NCBI GenBank assembly: GCA_963920665.1
Contig: OY987265.1
Location: 24,991,001 to 25,055,000 of the forward strand
DNA: 64,000 nt
Origin: Straminergon stramineum
Taxonomy: Eukaryota > Streptophyta > Bryopsida > Hypnales > Calliergonaceae
Reading direction: 5' to 3'
How positions within the stretch are numbered: the stretch's first letter is position 1; the number at the start of each line of letters is the position of its first letter. Position numbers and translations under genes: made by a program. The notes beneath the pieces are model-generated. The model was given only the letters and a program-made list of their open reading frames with translations, had not been told where the DNA came from and did no database searches. Positions 1 through 12,238 of the stretch are shown here, in pieces.

Positions 1-263
1 GTTATTTTGACTTCTCAAAAGTAAGATTACTTTATTGTTGAAGGTTTCTCTTACATTAAAAATCTAATACACTTGTAAAGTAAAAGGTTCCTCTTGGCTT
101 TCTACCTTAGTATTAAAACAATACTAAGAGCCATAGAATATATTGTTTGAATACATTATTTGAATATATTGCTTTGAATATACCTTCCATTTGGACTTAC
201 TTCCATGCTCTTAGTAAGTCCTAATTTGTTTCATTAGTTTGATAAAACTACAAGAAATCCACA

Positions 264-1382
264 ATGACAAGAGGGAGGGGGGAAAGGAGTGCAGCTATGA
301 AACAAAAAGCTTATAAAAAAGCCCGGAAAGAAAGAATGTTGAAGGAAACACAAGAACTAATAGGTCCATGTAGTGAAAATTATTGCTATGTCATTTCACG
401 ATATCGCAATTTGGAGGACAATGCTCTAGATGGAAAAACAATGGATGCCATTCCATCAAACTATTTGGTGCTACACAAGAATAAAATAGAAAAATAAGAT
501 AAGAGCACGAAAGAAATAGTGCTAGTTGTCTCATTTTGAAAATTTGAAGACATTGTGGCTTCTAAAGAATATGACAATTTTGAGAAGTTGACAACGTCTT
601 TGTCAAAATTGAAGAAAAGAAACTCAAGCTACATAAGCACCAACAATGCACAACATAGTGGAAAGATGTTCGCCATAGAGTGGCAAGGTGGTACAGATCT
701 AGGATACACAATGGGTCACTATGTCATGGGATGTGGCATTAAAAATAATGAAGCTTCTATACAAGAATGGGAAGAAGGCCAAGTGCACTTGGTCAAATGG
801 ATTGCTGAATTTTATGAATCCAAATTTATGGAACTAGCACCATATCTTCACATGAAAAGTGTTGATGAGGCCTTCAAAGTGGATGTTCCATTGTTAGGCC
901 AAACCGAATTTACAAATCTACAACAGAATATTGTTGGATTTTGTAGTAATCTTACTTAATACACAATTGATGATTTTAGTAATACCTTCCATAGGGATCA
1001 AGATGATGGTTCCTATGCTTATGGAATTTGGGCCCCCACATTTGTATATAATGGATGATTATCAAAGGTGGTTAATGGGTTCAATTGTAATGGAGGACAT
1101 TTTGTTGTTCCAAGTTACAAACTCTACATTGACTTCGAAGAATGTGATGGTATAGTCAAAATAATTTGGCGAGCAAAATTGGACTTCCATGCTACTTCAA
1201 AGTCAACAACGGTAGAAGGTTTTACTCGTGTTGGAATCTTTGTCCAAATACCAAAAGGTTTGGTACAAAGTGTACAATCATTGATTGCTAGTCAAAGAGC
1301 TGGAGAAGATGTGAGTCTCAAAATACATGGAATACAAGAAATTGTAGAGCAAAATAAGGGAAAACTACATGACAATAGATAA
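264..1382 (+). pseudogene. Decayed ORF of unknown family
   Basis: Several open stretches follow each other on the plus strand (264-497, about 550-958, then about 970-1382 in another frame) and read as one broken protein. The second holds a tract around FAIEWQGGTDLGYTMG. The third holds GSYAYGIWAPTF, then a stop, then NGFNCNGGHFVVPSYKLYID and a region rich in polar residues. The pieces need at least one frameshift and two stop readthroughs to join, so no intact product is made. I do not recognise the family. The position beside other repeats suggests a repetitive or mobile-element-derived gene, but no transposase or polymerase motif is visible. Confidence 0.4.
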
Positions 1383-1884
1383 AAATGCTATAGTTTTTAA
1401 TAAAATGTATTAGGGATCTTTTTACTTAGAAAATATTAGGGTTTATCAATTTGTTGCCCAATTGGATTCAAGTATGGTTCCCTTTTGAATTTCATAATAT
1501 TTCTTCCAAAACATAATGCTTCAAACTTTCACATAAATTTCCTTCATAACATAAATGAAATAGGTGCAAATTTACATTTGAAATTAATATTTTTGTTGAA
1601 AAATTCACAAAATGAATAACCCAAATTCTTAATCGTATTGAACTTATTGAAGAAGGGGCTTAGGATCTTGAATTCCATATTTGTAGATTTATTAGGAAAA
1701 ACACATACAACAATAGAATGTATTTGCTTAGAAGATGGATTTTGAATTCATTTTGGGTTCAAGGTAGCCTATTAGAAGGGGATTAATATAATAGTGGCAT
1801 TTTTTTACTATATATAGTTACATATATTTTTAAATATTCATAGGACCTTTTCATTTCTTTCCTTATAAATTATTATCTAATTGT

Positions 1885-2392
1885 AGTGTGGTCTTATTGC
1901 AATGATTGGAAATGTTGGTGACCATTTTGGAATGTAGAAGGCAAGTATTTTGGGAGATTTGCAAAACGATGTGTAATGTGACTAATGCCCCTTTAAGGCA
2001 TTAGTCATATTAGTCACAACTCACCAAATTGGCCACTAGTTTGAAGTGGGGGATTCAACTCTATATAGAGTTAGCAGATATAATGTGTAGTATATGAGGC
2101 ACCTATATGTAAAATTGTGGGAGCATTGGATGCTCTTAGTTTTTTCTAAAATTTTTGGATTTTTTTATTTTCTTATCTACAAAAAAATTAGAATTGGAGC
2201 TAGTTCAAATATTGAATTGAATATTGTAAGATGCTTGTTTAGTAGTTATTGCAATGATTGGAAATGTTGGAGACCATTATGGAATGTAGAAGGCAAATAT
2301 TTTGGGAGATTTGCAAAACTATAACTAGTGTCACTAATGGCCCAAAGGGGCATATGATGTGTAGTATATGAGGCACCTATGTGAAATTATAA
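1885..2392. repeat. Diverged local direct duplication
   Basis: Two word groups occur twice in the same order. About 1885-1970 matches about 2230-2318 (shared core TTGCAATGATTGGAAATGTT), and about 2078-2116 matches about 2350-2388 (shared core TGTAGTATATGAGGCACCTA). The copies are separated by roughly 270-350 bp and differ by substitutions and small indels. No coding potential is evident. It looks like an old tandem duplication of repeat DNA. Confidence 0.6.
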
Positions 2393-2917
2393 GGTACAAT
2401 AAGGCTAGTGTATTATCAATTTGCTAGGCATTGTATCATTGTATGATTTTTCTTGACAAGTTCCACTTATTCTTTTGATTTGAAACTTGGTGGAAATATA
2501 TATAACATTATCTTCATTAAGTTTGATTTTTAAAGTCAAAGTCTTTAGTGCAGAAAATTTCCACAAATGGCAGTCAAAGTCAACTGAAATTGTTGGGTAG
2601 CACCCAAAGAATCTTTTTTTCCAACTTTGAGTGCTCATATATTTTAATCCGTAAGGTCAAACTTGACGAAAATTTTATCACATAGTCTTAGACAAGTGAA
2701 GTAGAAGATCCTAGGTTTAGGTTCCAGAAAAAGTATTTTTTTTTGTTTTTTGGAACAAACACTGATAGTGAAAATGGCAATTTTGACAGGTTTCTTGACA
2801 GAAAAATGGCCTTGGTCCTTCAGGAGCTAAAACAAGGGTCACAATACAGTAATCAATCCAAGTGCAACACACTGACAAGGCTAAAGAAATGTAAACAAAA
2901 AAGAAACATGTTCAGGA

Positions 2918-3720
2918 GGGTCATTGCAAGAAACATTATCCGTTTTCCATAGTGTTTTGAAAAAACGGTTTATATCCACGTTTGCACAAAGAGGGCTCCC
3001 TCGCGAGTGCACTTATAAACATTAGAAATGTTTTTGACCTCATTTTTTTAACCAAATCTCATCACCATGAAGTCTTTTGACTCTTTTCCAATGTCAAATT
3101 TTTTGTTTTTTTGAAAATTTATTTTCCTATTTTCTACAAATTAAAATGTCCCAATTGAATTTTCTTCATGAGAATTCTATGTCCAAAAAGTTGTCCTAGT
3201 AAATACAATTGGGACATTTTAATTTGTAGAAAATAGGAAAAAAATTGAAAAAAAAATTGAAAATTGGCCATTGGAAAAGACTTCATAGTGATGAGATTTG
3301 ATATTTTAAATGAGGTTGAAATCATTTCTAATGTTTACAAATGCACGCGCAAGGGAGGCCTCTTTGCACAAACATGAAGGACATAAAATAATGTTCTTTT
3401 AGATGCCCTTTGGTAGGCACATATCTACCTACTATAGAAATATACTACAAAAATTTCAACCAAAAATCATTCATTTGAACCGGTATTTAGTATAAAAAAA
3501 CTCTAAACCTGAAAGTGTGACATATTAATGAAATTGACATTTAAATATGAAATCATTTTTTAAAATTTCTAAAAAATAAGAGATATGATGACAATCAAGT
3601 TAACTAGAAATAGATTTTTCATTTTTGGCATTGGGTTTATAATTCATAAGTTATAGTGGATGACAAGAGAGTCACTCTAATTGTGACAAGAAAACAGGCC
3701 GGTGTTTCTTGCAATGACCC
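2918..3720. mobile_element. TIR element A of the GGGTGATTGCAAGAAA family, fold-back form
   Basis: The element starts GGGTCATTGCAAGAAAC and ends with the exact reverse complement, GTTTCTTGCAATGACCC, a perfect 17-bp terminal inverted repeat. Flanking tetranucleotides are AGGA and AGAA, a 3/4 match to the 4-bp target duplications of its relatives at 17.8, 33.9 and 36.3 kb. The interior is itself a long inverted repeat: about 2975-3158 pairs with about 3205-3376, including perfect arms around 3125-3155 and 3207-3238. The stretch 3380-3720 matches the interiors of the 33.9 and 36.3 kb elements. No ORF of note is present, so it is non-autonomous. Confidence 0.75.
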
Positions 3721-4303
3721 AGAATTGAAATTATCCCTATGGGCCACATGCCAAAGGTCATGAAGCTAATTCCCAATCAATCAAGGCTTGAAATTTGGTG
3801 TCCATTGTCCTTCTCTAGAACTTGCTGTTAAGATCTACAAGTTGTAGTACATATATACCATCCACTCAACTACCAACAACAAGCATAATGGAATGATGAC
3901 ATACTAGATGAAGGACTTGGTGCTGTCCTTGTAGGGACCCATTTGCCACTCTGACCTTTTAGCCCCTTGGTGGGCGAGTTACTCGAAGTGCCCACTTCTT
4001 CTGGATATGCACTTTCACGAAGCACCTGTCCACACACGTATGGGCTCCGCCACATGTAGTGCACAGGAATTGAGTCTTCTATTTGCACACAATACATCTG
4101 CACCACAAAATAATGAGGCCTCAAGCTACTATAGTGAATTGCGTCCGGGTGCTAAAGGCATTGCACCTTGCATGAAGATGGCAAATTAAGTCAAGGTGCT
4201 ATCAAACTATTTGCCACCTTCAAGTGAAATGCTAGTTGATGATGGTAGACCACTTCCCTACGAATCATCCTATCTTACTTTAGCAACACCTATGACTTGT
4301 TCA

Positions 4304-4664
4304 TGGTTGTTCGGCCGAACAACTTGACAACACAATGAACATGACGTCCAACACATCTAGTAGATCCCTTTGTTCGTCTAATAAAGTCAACTATAAGGTT
4401 GACTTTCAAATAAAGCACTTTCTATTTCCAATCTTAACATATTTGAGTTTCATTTTATTGAAGTGTCTCAATTTAATAATCACTTATTACATTCTAAATT
4501 ATAGATCATAAATAAAGGGAGATTTCAAATTGTCTCTGCTACTAGGATAAAGCCTTATGCGACAAAATTGTCTAGTGTATGTGACACTTGTCTTATACGA
4601 TACATAATGTCAGACAAACAACTCAACACCTGAACCCCAAAATGCGTTCGACAGAACAACCCTG
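4304..4664 (-). mobile_element. 361-bp MITE with 10-bp target duplication, copy 1 (Mutator-like)
   Basis: Terminal repeats are GGTTGTTCGGCCGAAC on the left and the complement of GGTTGTTCTGTCGAAC on the right. The element is flanked by GACTTGTTCA (4294-4303) and GACTTGTTCG (4665-4674), a 10-bp duplication with one transition at a CpG. It interrupts the piggyBac transposase between the HKWW block and the C-terminal Cys finger. A second copy of the same length lies inverted at 18559-18919. Duplications of 8-11 bp point to the Mutator superfamily; the assignment is inference because no transposase is present. Confidence 0.85.
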
Positions 4665-4722
4665 GACTTGTTCGATGAAGAAGTGTTTGTGCCACCACTT
4701 GTGAATGGAATTGGACACTATA

Positions 4723-5109
4723 CATTAGAGAAAGTTTGGACTCTCCGGAGGGTTGCCAGGAAGTGCTGGTAGGGACCCTCACTGTATTGCATTTATTTTG
4801 CTTGAAGAATTTTTCCCCTATTTTTGCACTTCGTCACTTCCAAATGTCAGAGCATTCAGTGTGAAGTACTATTAGTTAGGGTGGTGACAAGTGTTGTTTT
4901 GATATTTGAAAGCACCCACGAAGCACCTCCCTCTGACAATTGTGGAATAAAAAACTGAAATATACTTTTTGGAACTCCCGATATTCACACAAGATGAATC
5001 TTTGTTTTGTCAGAAAATTCCCTCTCCTGAGTTGCTTCGATAGGCTCCAGAATTAGATTGGTTTGTCAAACCCTAGCAGCCCTCCAGAGAGTCCAAACTT
5101 TCTCTAATG
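4723..5109. mobile_element. 387-bp TIR element nested in the piggyBac transposase
   Basis: The ends CATTAGAGAAAGTTTGGACT and its complement begin terminal repeats of about 36 bp with three C/T differences. The element splits the transposase frame between MHTD and the following YSVQF-type residues; removing it in silico nearly rejoins the codons, with one extra T. No clear target duplication beyond one base is seen. The interior has no ORF. Superfamily not determined. Confidence 0.7.
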
Positions 5110-7059
5110 AATCCGTATGCATCTAGTCCACAACGTCAACACCTCACATGTTAGTTTGGTACTCCACTTGTTGTGGTGTAGACAAAATGGCTTTATGAAC
5201 ACCATTCATCCAATGAATTGACCTTGCTCCCTCAGCCACTAGATTTGGTAATGTTGACAAGAGGTACACCCATTTTGAGTCATACGAACATGTAGCATCC
5301 ATTTGTTGTTGTACATGCATCCTCCATATCAATGTGCCACTAGATGATCACCTTTCTTGTGTTCCAATAATGATGTGGGCAAACCAATGCGTTTCTCCCT
5401 CACAATGCATGTTGCCCTTATGCCACACTTGTACAAGTCCTCAAAAAGCTTTGGTGTAGTACAAAAGTTATCGCAAACCATTGTGTGCCCAATATCATCC
5501 AACCCCACTATGAGTTTCTGCACAACCAATTCGCCTTGCCCTTTTTCAAGAACTCCAGATGCTTCTATATAGGGCATGAGGTTGTAAATATATCATGAAG
5601 GGTTGCAAACTGCTGCAAACAACTTGAAGTAGGCCTTATTTCATTGGCTTTGTTGGCATGTACTGTTAGAATCCCGAGTAGTGGCCTCAATAAGACACCA
5701 TGGTCTTGTCACAAGTAATGAACTTCTTAGGATTCTATAATGTTCAATTTTTTGTAACAAAGTTGGAAATGATCCACTTTACTTTAGCAAGTTTTTCATA
5801 TTGTGGAGATCTATTCATACTCTTTCTCTATTGTCTTGTTGTTCACAAGGTAGAGACATCGCAATAAAGACTCAAAGCGATGTTGGGTGAAGACACATGG
5901 TATGACCAAGCAACAAAGGATTTTCTTACGATTCCAATAATCGTGGATAGTAGGCATCAACTTGATGCCCATGAGAATGGTGACTCCTAAAAATGTACAA
6001 ATCTCCAATGCCCATGCAAGTAGGAAACCAATGAGGGTTGTCATTTGTATTTTGGGATCGACTAGTATCCTGTTGTGATGCGTACAAGTTAGTTTGCTCA
6101 ACCACCTCCTACATGGCTATACCATACAGTCATTGAAGAACAAATCAAAGAAGTGAATGGTAGGCCGTTTCATATGAGTGACTCTTGCTTTAGGGCTTGG
6201 ATGCACGCCATGAAACAACTCACAATTTCCCAAAAGTGTAGTCTTAGGGCACTATCAAAATCTATTGTGATAGTGATCACAAAAATCCAAATCATCCAAG
6301 TCCCCATCATTTTCATAGTATCCAATCTCATGGTTGAGATCACTACTCCCTTACCTTGATTTAGAATCTGAATCACTATACTCAAAGAAAGAAGCTTTCC
6401 CTACAAAGTCGGGCCAATCAATGCACCACTTTGATGATGAAGTGATGAACTATAGCTGCTATCATTGGATGTTGAATCCAACATGTTTTGCTTTGTCATG
6501 TTCGGGTGTACATTGCATTGCTGATAAATTAGCTCGGCAAGGTCTCCATCGAGCTACTTTGTTAGAAATTTTGGAATGTTGTCACAAGAAGATCTTTCTT
6601 GGTGGTATGTTGATGAACTAGGGAGATCAACATCTTGAGCAAGAGTGGCACCAACCTCAACAACACGGCAATCAACTACACGAACCTTATGCCCCCTAAT
6701 ACTCCCCTTGAACATAATGAAGTAAAAAGGCACTCCATTCTCTTGCCATTGTTGATGTGGTTCGCCAACAAATTTAGCTACCCTTCTAGTCTTCCTATGT
6801 TGATGCCTTAAAGGCCTTAGCATGGAAGTCTTCATTAGTGCCACCCAAATCAACAATCTGATTTCTTTCAGTCTGTCGTTGCAACCACTCGCCCACCTGC
6901 ACTAATGCCTTGAAGGTCTCTGCCAAACCTCGCATCATTGGCCTTAGCCGTTGACCAATTGTAGTTTGTTCCCTACTAAATAGAATCTGAAATTTGACCC
7001 TTGAAGATGAGCATGGTTTGCCAAATTCTAAAGATGTAGTGAACAAATGGCATGCATAG

Positions 7060-10000
7060 ATGCATCAACATCACTCCATAGTAACACTGCTACTTCATTG
7101 TGGTAAGTAAAAGCTAGACTGATGCTAGCCCTAAAGTGCTCATGGCATTTTGTCATCTAGATAATCACAAAGAGGCTAAAGTGAAATTTGCCACCTAAAA
7201 TTATACACTAGCCATTCTATGTAGGTAAGGAAGTTTGGATAGAGGAGTCGCCTAAGTGAATTTTCTGGCAAGGATCCTATATTCAAAATTTCATGAGGTA
7301 GGAGTTTTTATGGTGAACTGTTGACACCTTGCAAGAACTTATTTGGAGTCCGTTGCACTGACTATCTTTGGTGAGAAACACAATGGAAAACATAACCATA
7401 TCATCACGCACCCTAATGATGACCAATATAGACATAGTAATTATAAACACACAAACTCTGAGAAGTCTCAACACTCTAGAAGTAAAAAATCCTAGAGAAG
7501 ACGACAAAATTGTACAAAGTATGTGAATTCCATATTTTTTTATTCGTAGCGAGAATTTATCATAATACAAAATTGTATACTGCTACTACATGCAGACGGC
7601 CTTGCAATACTCTCTTTCTACCTAATTGAACAACAAGTCTTCCTAACTCTATGCTCCAACAAAGAAAGAGCTAAAATTCAGTGGCCTAAAGACCTTCTAA
7701 ATATTGTTGGAATTGATTGGAAATTTCACTACAAAAAAGAATTGAACAACCCCCTCAATTGAAGTATGTAGCTGTGTTCAAAGTGGATGAAACTACAGTG
7801 AGCTCCTAGTTCGTCACCATGGGCTCATTTTTTAATTTTTTTTTATCATATTTTGTTATTTTAAATGCAATTTATATATAGAAAGCCCTCCAAAAAGTGT
7901 AGAACCAAAATAGGTATGTCACATTTCAATATAGTATTTGGTCTATATTAAGAATATTATAATTAGAATGCCCCAACCATAAGCTGTAAATAGATTGGAA
8001 CCCAACTAATTATGGTAAATTGATAAGTTACGAGTTATGGGCGTACTAGGCTCAAAACTCCACATAGGAAGGACATCTCTAGCCTAATATTGGTTGAGGG
8101 AACCCTGGTGAGGCATGTAGGTCAGTTTCTAGAGATAGGTTTCAATTTCCCCATTTCATCGACAGAGTAGTAGAACCCCAGGCAATTGTTGAGTTGCAGG
8201 TGTCAAAAATACCAAGATGGGACTGAGAAGGAATTTTTGGTCATAGGAGGGTGACGTAGGGTTAAAACCATGCCCGAAAACCACCGGCAAAGTTGGTTTG
8301 CCAAGATTTCATCTGGTGTGGAAGATTCCCTAGCCACCAATGATTAAATGAGGGGGTGGATTTTGTCTTTTCTAGGCTGATGTGTAGAGTAAAAATATAA
8401 GCCTACACATGTGTTGTGGGATCCCATGGGAGGTTCCACAAAAAGTTTTTAGAATTTGTTGATAGTCAAAAGATGCCTTTCCGGACGGTCAACTACCTAA
8501 ACCTATAATGGGAAATTTCTAAAAATTTTCTAGGTGGTGGGAAAATCTTACTAAAAATTAGTGTATCTTCTTTTATATTAATGAGCTACCCAAAAAAATT
8601 TCAAGACATTTCGATAGTCAGAAGTATCCAAACCTGCAAGATCCCTTGACAATTAACGGAATTTAAAGTCCATGGCAAAGTTGACTAGCAAAGCGAGAGC
8701 ATACAGAAGCGGAATGGGGACCAAGCTAGGTCTTTTATTACTCCCCCACATCTACTTAAGAACCTAGGCTAGTTACTTTTGCCAAAAAACTCAAACTCCA
8801 AAAGTTGGGATTTTTCTCTATTTTGGCATTAAGTTGGCACTAGGTTTCATAGCAATTTTGAAGATAGAAAAAGAGGTGGGACACACTCATAGACTAAAAA
8901 TGGCTTTTTGAAGCCAATAGCGCACTCTATTTAAGATTCACAGTTAATTTCCAAAAGTTAGCTTAGTAGGCCAACATAGGATGAAAACCTTGAGGATGAG
9001 GATGAAAATTTGAAAAGATAAGGTTAACTTAAATGAACGAGAGGAGGTGGGTGCTTGGGAAAGAGTATAAAAGGGCACTCTTTCTCCTCTCTCACCACCA
9101 CCATTTGTGTATTTGGATCTCTTGGATCTAATTTATATTGGAATTGTGGTGTTTTAGCCACAAACCTTGCAACAGTGTTTTGGGGGCACATTTTGGCCGT
9201 TTTGCTGTTTTCTAAGCTTGTGAGGTTTATGTGGGTCCCTTGCACCTTGAATTTGTGTAGTACTAACTCTCCCAAACTTTTGAGGCTTGAAGGTTTACTT
9301 TATCATATTGTTAGAGGTTGTGGTTTCGTGTGTCCTTGAGGGGTTCCTTGGTCCACCTCCTTGTCTTGTCTTTGTACTAACCCTAGAGTACCCCCCCATA
9401 TGACCTAGCAATGCTGCTTTGGACGGCCTTTAGATCAAGTTAGTTGTTGTGCTAACCCCGTGTAGCTAACCGTTGGGTCTTATCACGTGTTGAAGAGTCT
9501 TTGGGGTCCTTGGTTTGTTGTATTAACCCTAGAGCCAACTTACCACCTTACCTTGGCGATGCCACTTTGAGGGGCCTCTAGTTTGTTTTGAGTGTGTACT
9601 AATTTTGTTATACTAACCCTCGCCACAAGATGGTGAGAGTGTCCTAGGTCCCCATTGAGTGTTTACTGTAGTGTACCTTACTTTTGCCATTGTGGGTCCT
9701 GCCAGGAAGACGAAGCTTTGAAACCCCTTAGGGTCAAAAGTCTTAGTGGTGTGTTAAAAGGGAGAAGCATGGCAAAGCTTTGAATTCCCTTAATGTCAAA
9801 AGTCTTAGTCGTGTATTAAAACCACTCTATGGAAGAACCTCGAATCCCCGTACTTGTTTCCACACAAAATTTAGTTTCCAAAACACATTAGGAACAAAAC
9901 AAAGTTAGCCCTCAAAAGGAGGATGTAGGGTTTAAGTCAATAGGGAGGAACAACTGGTGGAAGGAGAGGAATCACCAACAGCATTCATATGTAGCAGAGT

Positions 10001-11440
10001 GACCCACTAGTGTTAGATATACGTCCTATCCTTTTGTTTCCTTCCCCTTAGCACAAAAATAGCCCAAAATACTATAAAGCAGAGGAAAATCAACAATTAG
10101 TAAAACCATCCAACTAACAGCACCCACAGCTGGACATTTGCCAACAACATTTGCCAACAGTTAGGCTGGGCAGCCGGGAAGGTGTGTGTGTGTGAAAAAA
10201 TTAGGAGCCTAAAGGGAAAGGAAGCTAAAAGGAGGGGGAAGAGAAGGAAGGAAAGAGACAAGGGGACGAGCAAAGCAACTACTAAGTTCCACAACCAAGT
10301 ACCGGAGTGGAGAAGCCAACTCCCTATCTTCACAAAACACACTAAAGAATAAAAGAACAAATGATGGATTGACAAGAAAAGAGAGACCATTTGATGAAAA
10401 GAAGTTAGGAGGGATAAGATAGAAGGAAAATCCCCTCACTAAATAATGACCATTGGATAGAAATCTTAGAGATTACCACGAGCTTAGACGTAAGACATAG
10501 GACATAAGAAGTAGTTCAAGGTTGTAGGACGTTATGACACATCTTTGGTTAGCCTTGTAGGTAGAAACGAGGATAGTTAGGCCACCATAGTACGTAGGAG
10601 GAATAGTGGGGAAGAAAAAAGTAGAGGGAGGAAAAGAAATAGGACAAAGTCAACAAATAAACCTTTGTATTAACTTATTTTATGATTAGAACAGTGGTTC
10701 GTTGCATTGCGGAACGGGAGTTCGTGGAGGAGGGGGGAGAGTTTCTGGTGGGCATGATCAATGATCCAAGTTTTGAGGTATGAGATAACCTATAATTCCT
10801 AATTCTTCCAATGTCCCTAATTAGCAATTAGTAACTTTGGCCGAGGCCCACCTCTTGGTTAGATCCTTAGGACTATAGTTCAGGTCGCTTCTTAGGATAG
10901 AAACTTAAAGAGGAGGTCCATAGCTTTCCTAAGTCCTAAGGCATGCCCAAATCGGGTCAAAAACAAGGAAGTTATCACTGGTAGAAGGTTAGGGTTGATT
11001 TGGATGAAGGATAGTTAGACATAGGATTTGATAGTGAATTGAAGAGATTAGGAAGAGGCTATCAATTAGGTTCCATTGCTGAAGGAAAAAAGTTAATTCC
11101 GAATTATAGGTTAGGAGAAATTAGCGGATGAAGTTTAGGCAAGGTTTAGATGAGAAATCTATGGGAGTCTCCAATTAGGACCTAACTCCAGATTTAGGTA
11201 GGAATAAGTCTTTTGACCCATCCCTAGAAATTTCGAATCCTTTTGAATTAGGGAACTAGGCTCAATTGATGGATGAAGTTTGAGGAAGCGAGTAGTGGTC
11301 AAACTTCATCTACTTATAACTTTGGCTAGGAATGTCGGATAGGGTCAAATTTTAGGTTTTTAGAAATGGAAAGCAATTACCTAGAGGTTTATTAGGTTAG
11401 TTCTTCCCTGACATAGGTTCCATTTAAAACATATAGCGGC
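7060..11440. other. Gene-poor repeat-like stretch
   Basis: No convincing coding region is present on either strand; open stretches are short and show no family motifs. The stretch includes a purine-rich tract at about 10200-10270, a short GT run at about 10183-10193, and one promoter-like TATA site near 9066. The text resembles degraded retroelement or repeat DNA, but I found no long terminal repeats, primer-binding site or polymerase motif. Confidence 0.4.
9064..9075 (+). promoter_or_regulatory. TATA-box-like site inside repeat DNA
   Basis: GTATAAAAGGGC is a textbook TATA element followed by a pyrimidine-rich CTCTTTCTCCTCTCTC run, as at plant or LTR promoters. No gene follows that I can support. 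It may be the promoter of a dead LTR element. Confidence 0.3.
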
Positions 11441-11445
11441 CCATC

Positions 11446-12238
11446 CATTACAAAAAATTTGGGCCTTCCAAAGGGCCGTCTGGAGGACCTACAGAAATAA
11501 CTTGTTTTTTTGAGTACTTGTATACGGAGTGAAGGATCCTTTGTGGCACCCCTTGCACCAAATGGAGAAAACACCAAAAATATGGAGGATCCAACAACAA
11601 CGTTTAGGGAAGTTGGATGGTACCAGACATGGTATCATGGTAGTAGCACCTCCGAATGGTTTATTCCTACTATAGTCGTGGTACAAAAAATGTTTTATAA
11701 TATTTTAGGAGTATGTGGATTAAGCCTCCACTAAAATAATGGAGAATACTTGGAGTCTCTAAATGGTACTCGGGCAAAATGGGTAAGTAACTCCAACTTC
11801 ACTTGGCATCATGATGACTTTTAAGTGTACCTTGTCAATGACTATCCATTTTCTTATTGGAAGAAAGTGCAATGCACTCATCAAGAAGCTTTTGTCCTTC
11901 CTTGCCCTCTATTTTTTAATGCGGGCCCTCCATTATTTAAAGAGATTTTAATCCTAGCGTTGGTGCCAACACATCATTTGCCAAAGCCAACTGTGATTTT
12001 AGAGCTCATTTTTTGGGGTCTCTGAGACATAGGAAGTGACTTGGACACTCTAGTCAAGGCAACAGTTCTGACCGATGGCTCCATTGTTGTCTTCACAAGT
12101 GAATTTTTTATGTTTCCTCAAAATTTTTTTACTAATTTCCTGGATCCAACATCCAATAGCAGTGGCGCATTTCTTGCTTTGGAGATAGTATATAGAGCTC
12201 TTATGCGGCCCTTTGGAGGGCCCAAATTTTTTGTAATG
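11446..12238. mobile_element. Candidate TIR element of about 790 bp
   Basis: A 33-bp inverted repeat with one mismatch bounds the region: the left arm (11446-11478) begins CATTACAAAAAATTTGGGCC, and the right arm (12206-12238) ends with its complement. The arms contain GGCC palindromic cores. I cannot define a target duplication, so the true ends may lie slightly outside. The interior has no recognisable ORF. Confidence 0.5.

Larger units (their letters stand above)
3990..6860 (-). pseudogene. piggyBac-type (DDE_Tnp_1_7) transposase pseudogene
   Basis: Read on the minus strand, the family landmarks occur in order: an acidic YSDSDSKS tract (about 6370-6400), a KLTCTHHN segment, FLGVTILMGIKLMPTIHDYW and RFESLLRCLY (5811-6101), CDKTMVSY with GHYSG and QYMP (about 5640-5720), VVQKLIVGLDDIGHTMVCDN (5329-5577), KWVYLLST and STPQQVEYQTNM (5144-5332), HKWWHKHFF (about 4680-4715), and a C-terminal Cys-rich finger with CRCIVCK and CTTCGGAHTC then CF (about 4000-4105). 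The three catalytic Asp contexts (CDKTM, VCDN, YDSKW) are still readable. Frameshifts and many stops break it, several replacing expected CAG or CGA codons. Two other transposons sit inside (4304-4664 and 4723-5109). I found no terminal repeats for this element. Confidence 0.85.

Noticed and set aside
10097..10439. Minus-strand hydrophobic ORFs suggesting a membrane protein
   Set aside because: They are translations of a purine-rich tract, which on the complement gives Phe/Leu/Ser runs. No start context or homology.
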